Assembly: GCF_030705605.1 (NCBI RefSeq)
Contig: NZ_JAPCKK010000014.1
Location: 489,136-553,135, forward strand
From: Paenibacillus zeirhizosphaerae
Lineage (GTDB): Bacteria > Bacillota > Bacilli > Paenibacillales > Paenibacillaceae
Direction of reading: 5' to 3'
DNA length: 64,000 bases
In this document: in pieces, positions 63,882 to 64,000 of the stretch
Numbering within the stretch: position 1 is the first letter of the stretch
Layout of the letters: every line of letters starts with the position of its first letter
Notes under the pieces: model-generated
Told to the model about the DNA's origin: nothing
What the model saw: only the letters and a program-made list of their open reading frames with translations
Database searches by the model: none
Position numbers and translations under genes: made by a program

Positions 63882-64000
63882 GCGTGCCCAGCTAAGCACG
63901 CATTTTCTAACCGGTGAGAGTCCGGTCACGGGAGGGGCCAAGCCCCCGTGTAGCTAGGATGCCTGCGCTCGGAGAAATCTGCACGCAGAAGCGCATCGAC
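63882..64000 (+). mobile_element. Probable 5' end of a group II intron (cut by window edge)
   Basis: GCGTGC CCAGCTAA GCACGC, then ACCGG TGAGAGT CCGGT, then an ACGGGAGGGG...CCCCCGT stem and AGCTAGGATGC follow each other as compact hairpins, the layout of domain I at the start of many bacterial group II introns. The 5' end near GTGCCC (about 63884) breaks repeat copy B. Reverse transcriptase and domain V, if present, lie outside the window. Confidence 0.45.

Overview
The window looks like the chromosome of an endospore-forming, Gram-positive bacterium of the Paenibacillus/Bacillales type. The reasons are consensus Shine-Dalgarno sites with many GTG/TTG starts, sporulation genes (spoIIP, gpr), HrcA/CIRCE control of heat-shock genes, a T-box leader, a comE locus, S-layer-homology domains and large secreted polysaccharide-active enzymes. 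No rRNA, tRNA or CRISPR array was seen. Almost everything is encoded on the minus strand.

The backbone follows the gene order known from Bacillus subtilis. Read along the minus strand from the right it runs leuS, (divergent comER), comEA, comEB, comEC, holA, (divergent rpsT), gpr, spoIIP, yqxA, lepA, hemW, hrcA, grpE, dnaK, dnaJ, prmA, rsmE, mtaB, (divergent yqeW-like phosphate transporter), rpsU, yqeY and nfeD, which is cut by the left edge. Lineage-specific blocks interrupt it: (1) a DNA-repair operon addB-addA-sbcD-sbcC plus an rRNA-methyltransferase-like gene and a repeat-rich coat-like gene (1.9-16.6 kb); (2) an OatA-like acyltransferase and a site-2-type protease around prmA/rsmE (20.6-23.6 kb); (3) a 13.7-kb island between prmA and dnaJ (24.5-38.3 kb); (4) an ECF sigma factor/anti-sigma pair between comEC and holA; (5) a GH64 glucanase, a dispersed repeat and a probable group II intron start at the right end.

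The island holds two parts. One is a small redox-looking cassette: a MerR-type regulator with a textbook long-spacer dyad promoter, translationally overlapped with a WCPPC thioredoxin. The other is a three-gene cell-surface cassette: a 1334-residue metallophosphatase, an SLH-anchored wall protein and a 1784-residue GH92-type mannosidase. The two giant enzymes share three accessory modules, which suggests one surface system, possibly for phosphorylated mannan or glycoprotein glycans. With the GH64 beta-1,3-glucanase (CBM56-like module, probable cre site) this points to use or attack of fungal cell walls; that link is inference.

Regulatory signals readable directly include a perfect CIRCE at hrcA, a leuS T-box with CTC specifier behind a TTGACA-17-TATAAT promoter, an autoregulatory ECF promoter (TGCAAC-17-CGTC), a forespore-type promoter before gpr, a sigma-A promoter for rpsU-yqeY and for rpsT, and many intrinsic terminators.
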